12,689 bases of DNA, taken from positions 11,499 through 24,187 of the forward strand of contig MHIY01000010.1 in NCBI GenBank assembly GCA_001817755.1, given 5' to 3'. Positions 12,400 through 12,689 of the stretch are shown in pieces. Position 1 is the stretch's first letter, and the number at the start of each line of letters is the position of its first letter. This DNA is from Candidatus Colwellbacteria bacterium RIFCSPLOWO2_01_FULL_48_10. GTDB lineage: Bacteria; Patescibacteriota; Minisyncoccia; UBA6257; Colwellbacteraceae. The notes beneath the pieces were generated by a model. It had not been told where the DNA came from, ran no database searches, and worked only from the letters and a program-made list of their open reading frames with translations. A program made the position numbers and the translations under genes.

Positions 12400-12689
12400 A
12401 ATGTCTGACGGGTTTCCACTGGAAAATTGCCAGTAGATTCAGTCAATGATTTTTCCGCGTATTATGCCTAGGTTTGCAATCAGATCACCTAGAAATACGA
12501 AATCGACACCATATTAAAGTCGGACAAATACGTACCCTTCATGACGAGGAGTGCTGACGGAGGTAATAACGATGCCGCTTACGAAGTTGGCACGGACTTG
12601 GACGTCATAAGATAATTTCAAATAGGCATATACCAATTTTTCACTCAACCAATTTCCGACTCTACTTCACGTCGCAGAGGGGGACCGCG
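12400..12689. other. No gene recognised
   Basis: Stops occur often in all frames on both strands. The longest open stretch I see on the plus strand is about 40 codons (12493-12612, containing KSDKYVPFMTRSADGG), with no recognisable family and no start signal. In a window that is otherwise densely coding, this stretch looks like decayed or unreliable sequence. No tRNA, terminator or repeat was seen in it. Confidence 0.5.

Noticed and set aside
1..12689. Alternative genetic code (UGA as glycine or tryptophan)
   Set aside because: TGA ends htpX and dnaG at exactly the expected C-termini, and no conserved gene contains an internal TGA.

Overview
The window looks like a chromosomal piece of a candidate-phyla-radiation (Patescibacteria) bacterium, most likely a parcubacterium-like lineage. 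The main pointers are a UMP kinase of the archaeal type instead of the usual bacterial PyrH, many genes with no visible Shine-Dalgarno sequence, very short spacers, a hypothetical protein built of a 30-residue GLDS repeat, and tiny orphan membrane proteins. TGA is used as an ordinary stop (htpX, dnaG), so the UGA=glycine code of some related lineages does not apply. The taxonomic call is an inference, not something proven by the sequence.

Layout. (1) 2-4237, plus strand: the end of groEL, overlapped by an archaeal-type UMP kinase, then lemA, htpX and a CDP-alcohol phosphatidyltransferase packed with an 8-nt gap and a 4-nt overlap. lemA appears to have its own promoter, placed so close that the mRNA may be leaderless. 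(2) 4238-4917: an intact tRNA-Ser(GGA) on the minus strand, surrounded by broken pieces of tRNA-Ser-like sequence, short hairpins and a GIY-YIG nuclease gene flanked by a 10-bp perfect inverted repeat. This is the most rearranged part of the window. (3) 4918-6010: three small plus-strand genes of unknown function, each followed by a rho-independent terminator. (4) 6011-6219: a dense set of perfect hairpins between convergent genes. (5) 6220-7809, minus strand: a 529-residue orphan protein with a soluble helical N-terminal half and a membrane-embedded C-terminal half. (6) 7982-12188, plus strand: dnaG, rpoD and the GLDS-repeat protein, a form of the classical dnaG-rpoD macromolecular synthesis operon. 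(7) 12208-12689: a short ORF resembling the start of a DUF4105 protein that stops early, followed by sequence without recognisable coding potential.

The housekeeping genes cover protein folding (GroEL), membrane proteostasis (LemA/HtpX), phospholipid head-group synthesis, pyrimidine nucleotide supply, replication priming and transcription initiation. The items most worth a second look are the GLDS-repeat protein tied to rpoD, the tRNA-Ser/GIY-YIG cassette, the multi-hairpin array at 6045-6206, and the very short promoter-to-start distances of lemA and dnaG.
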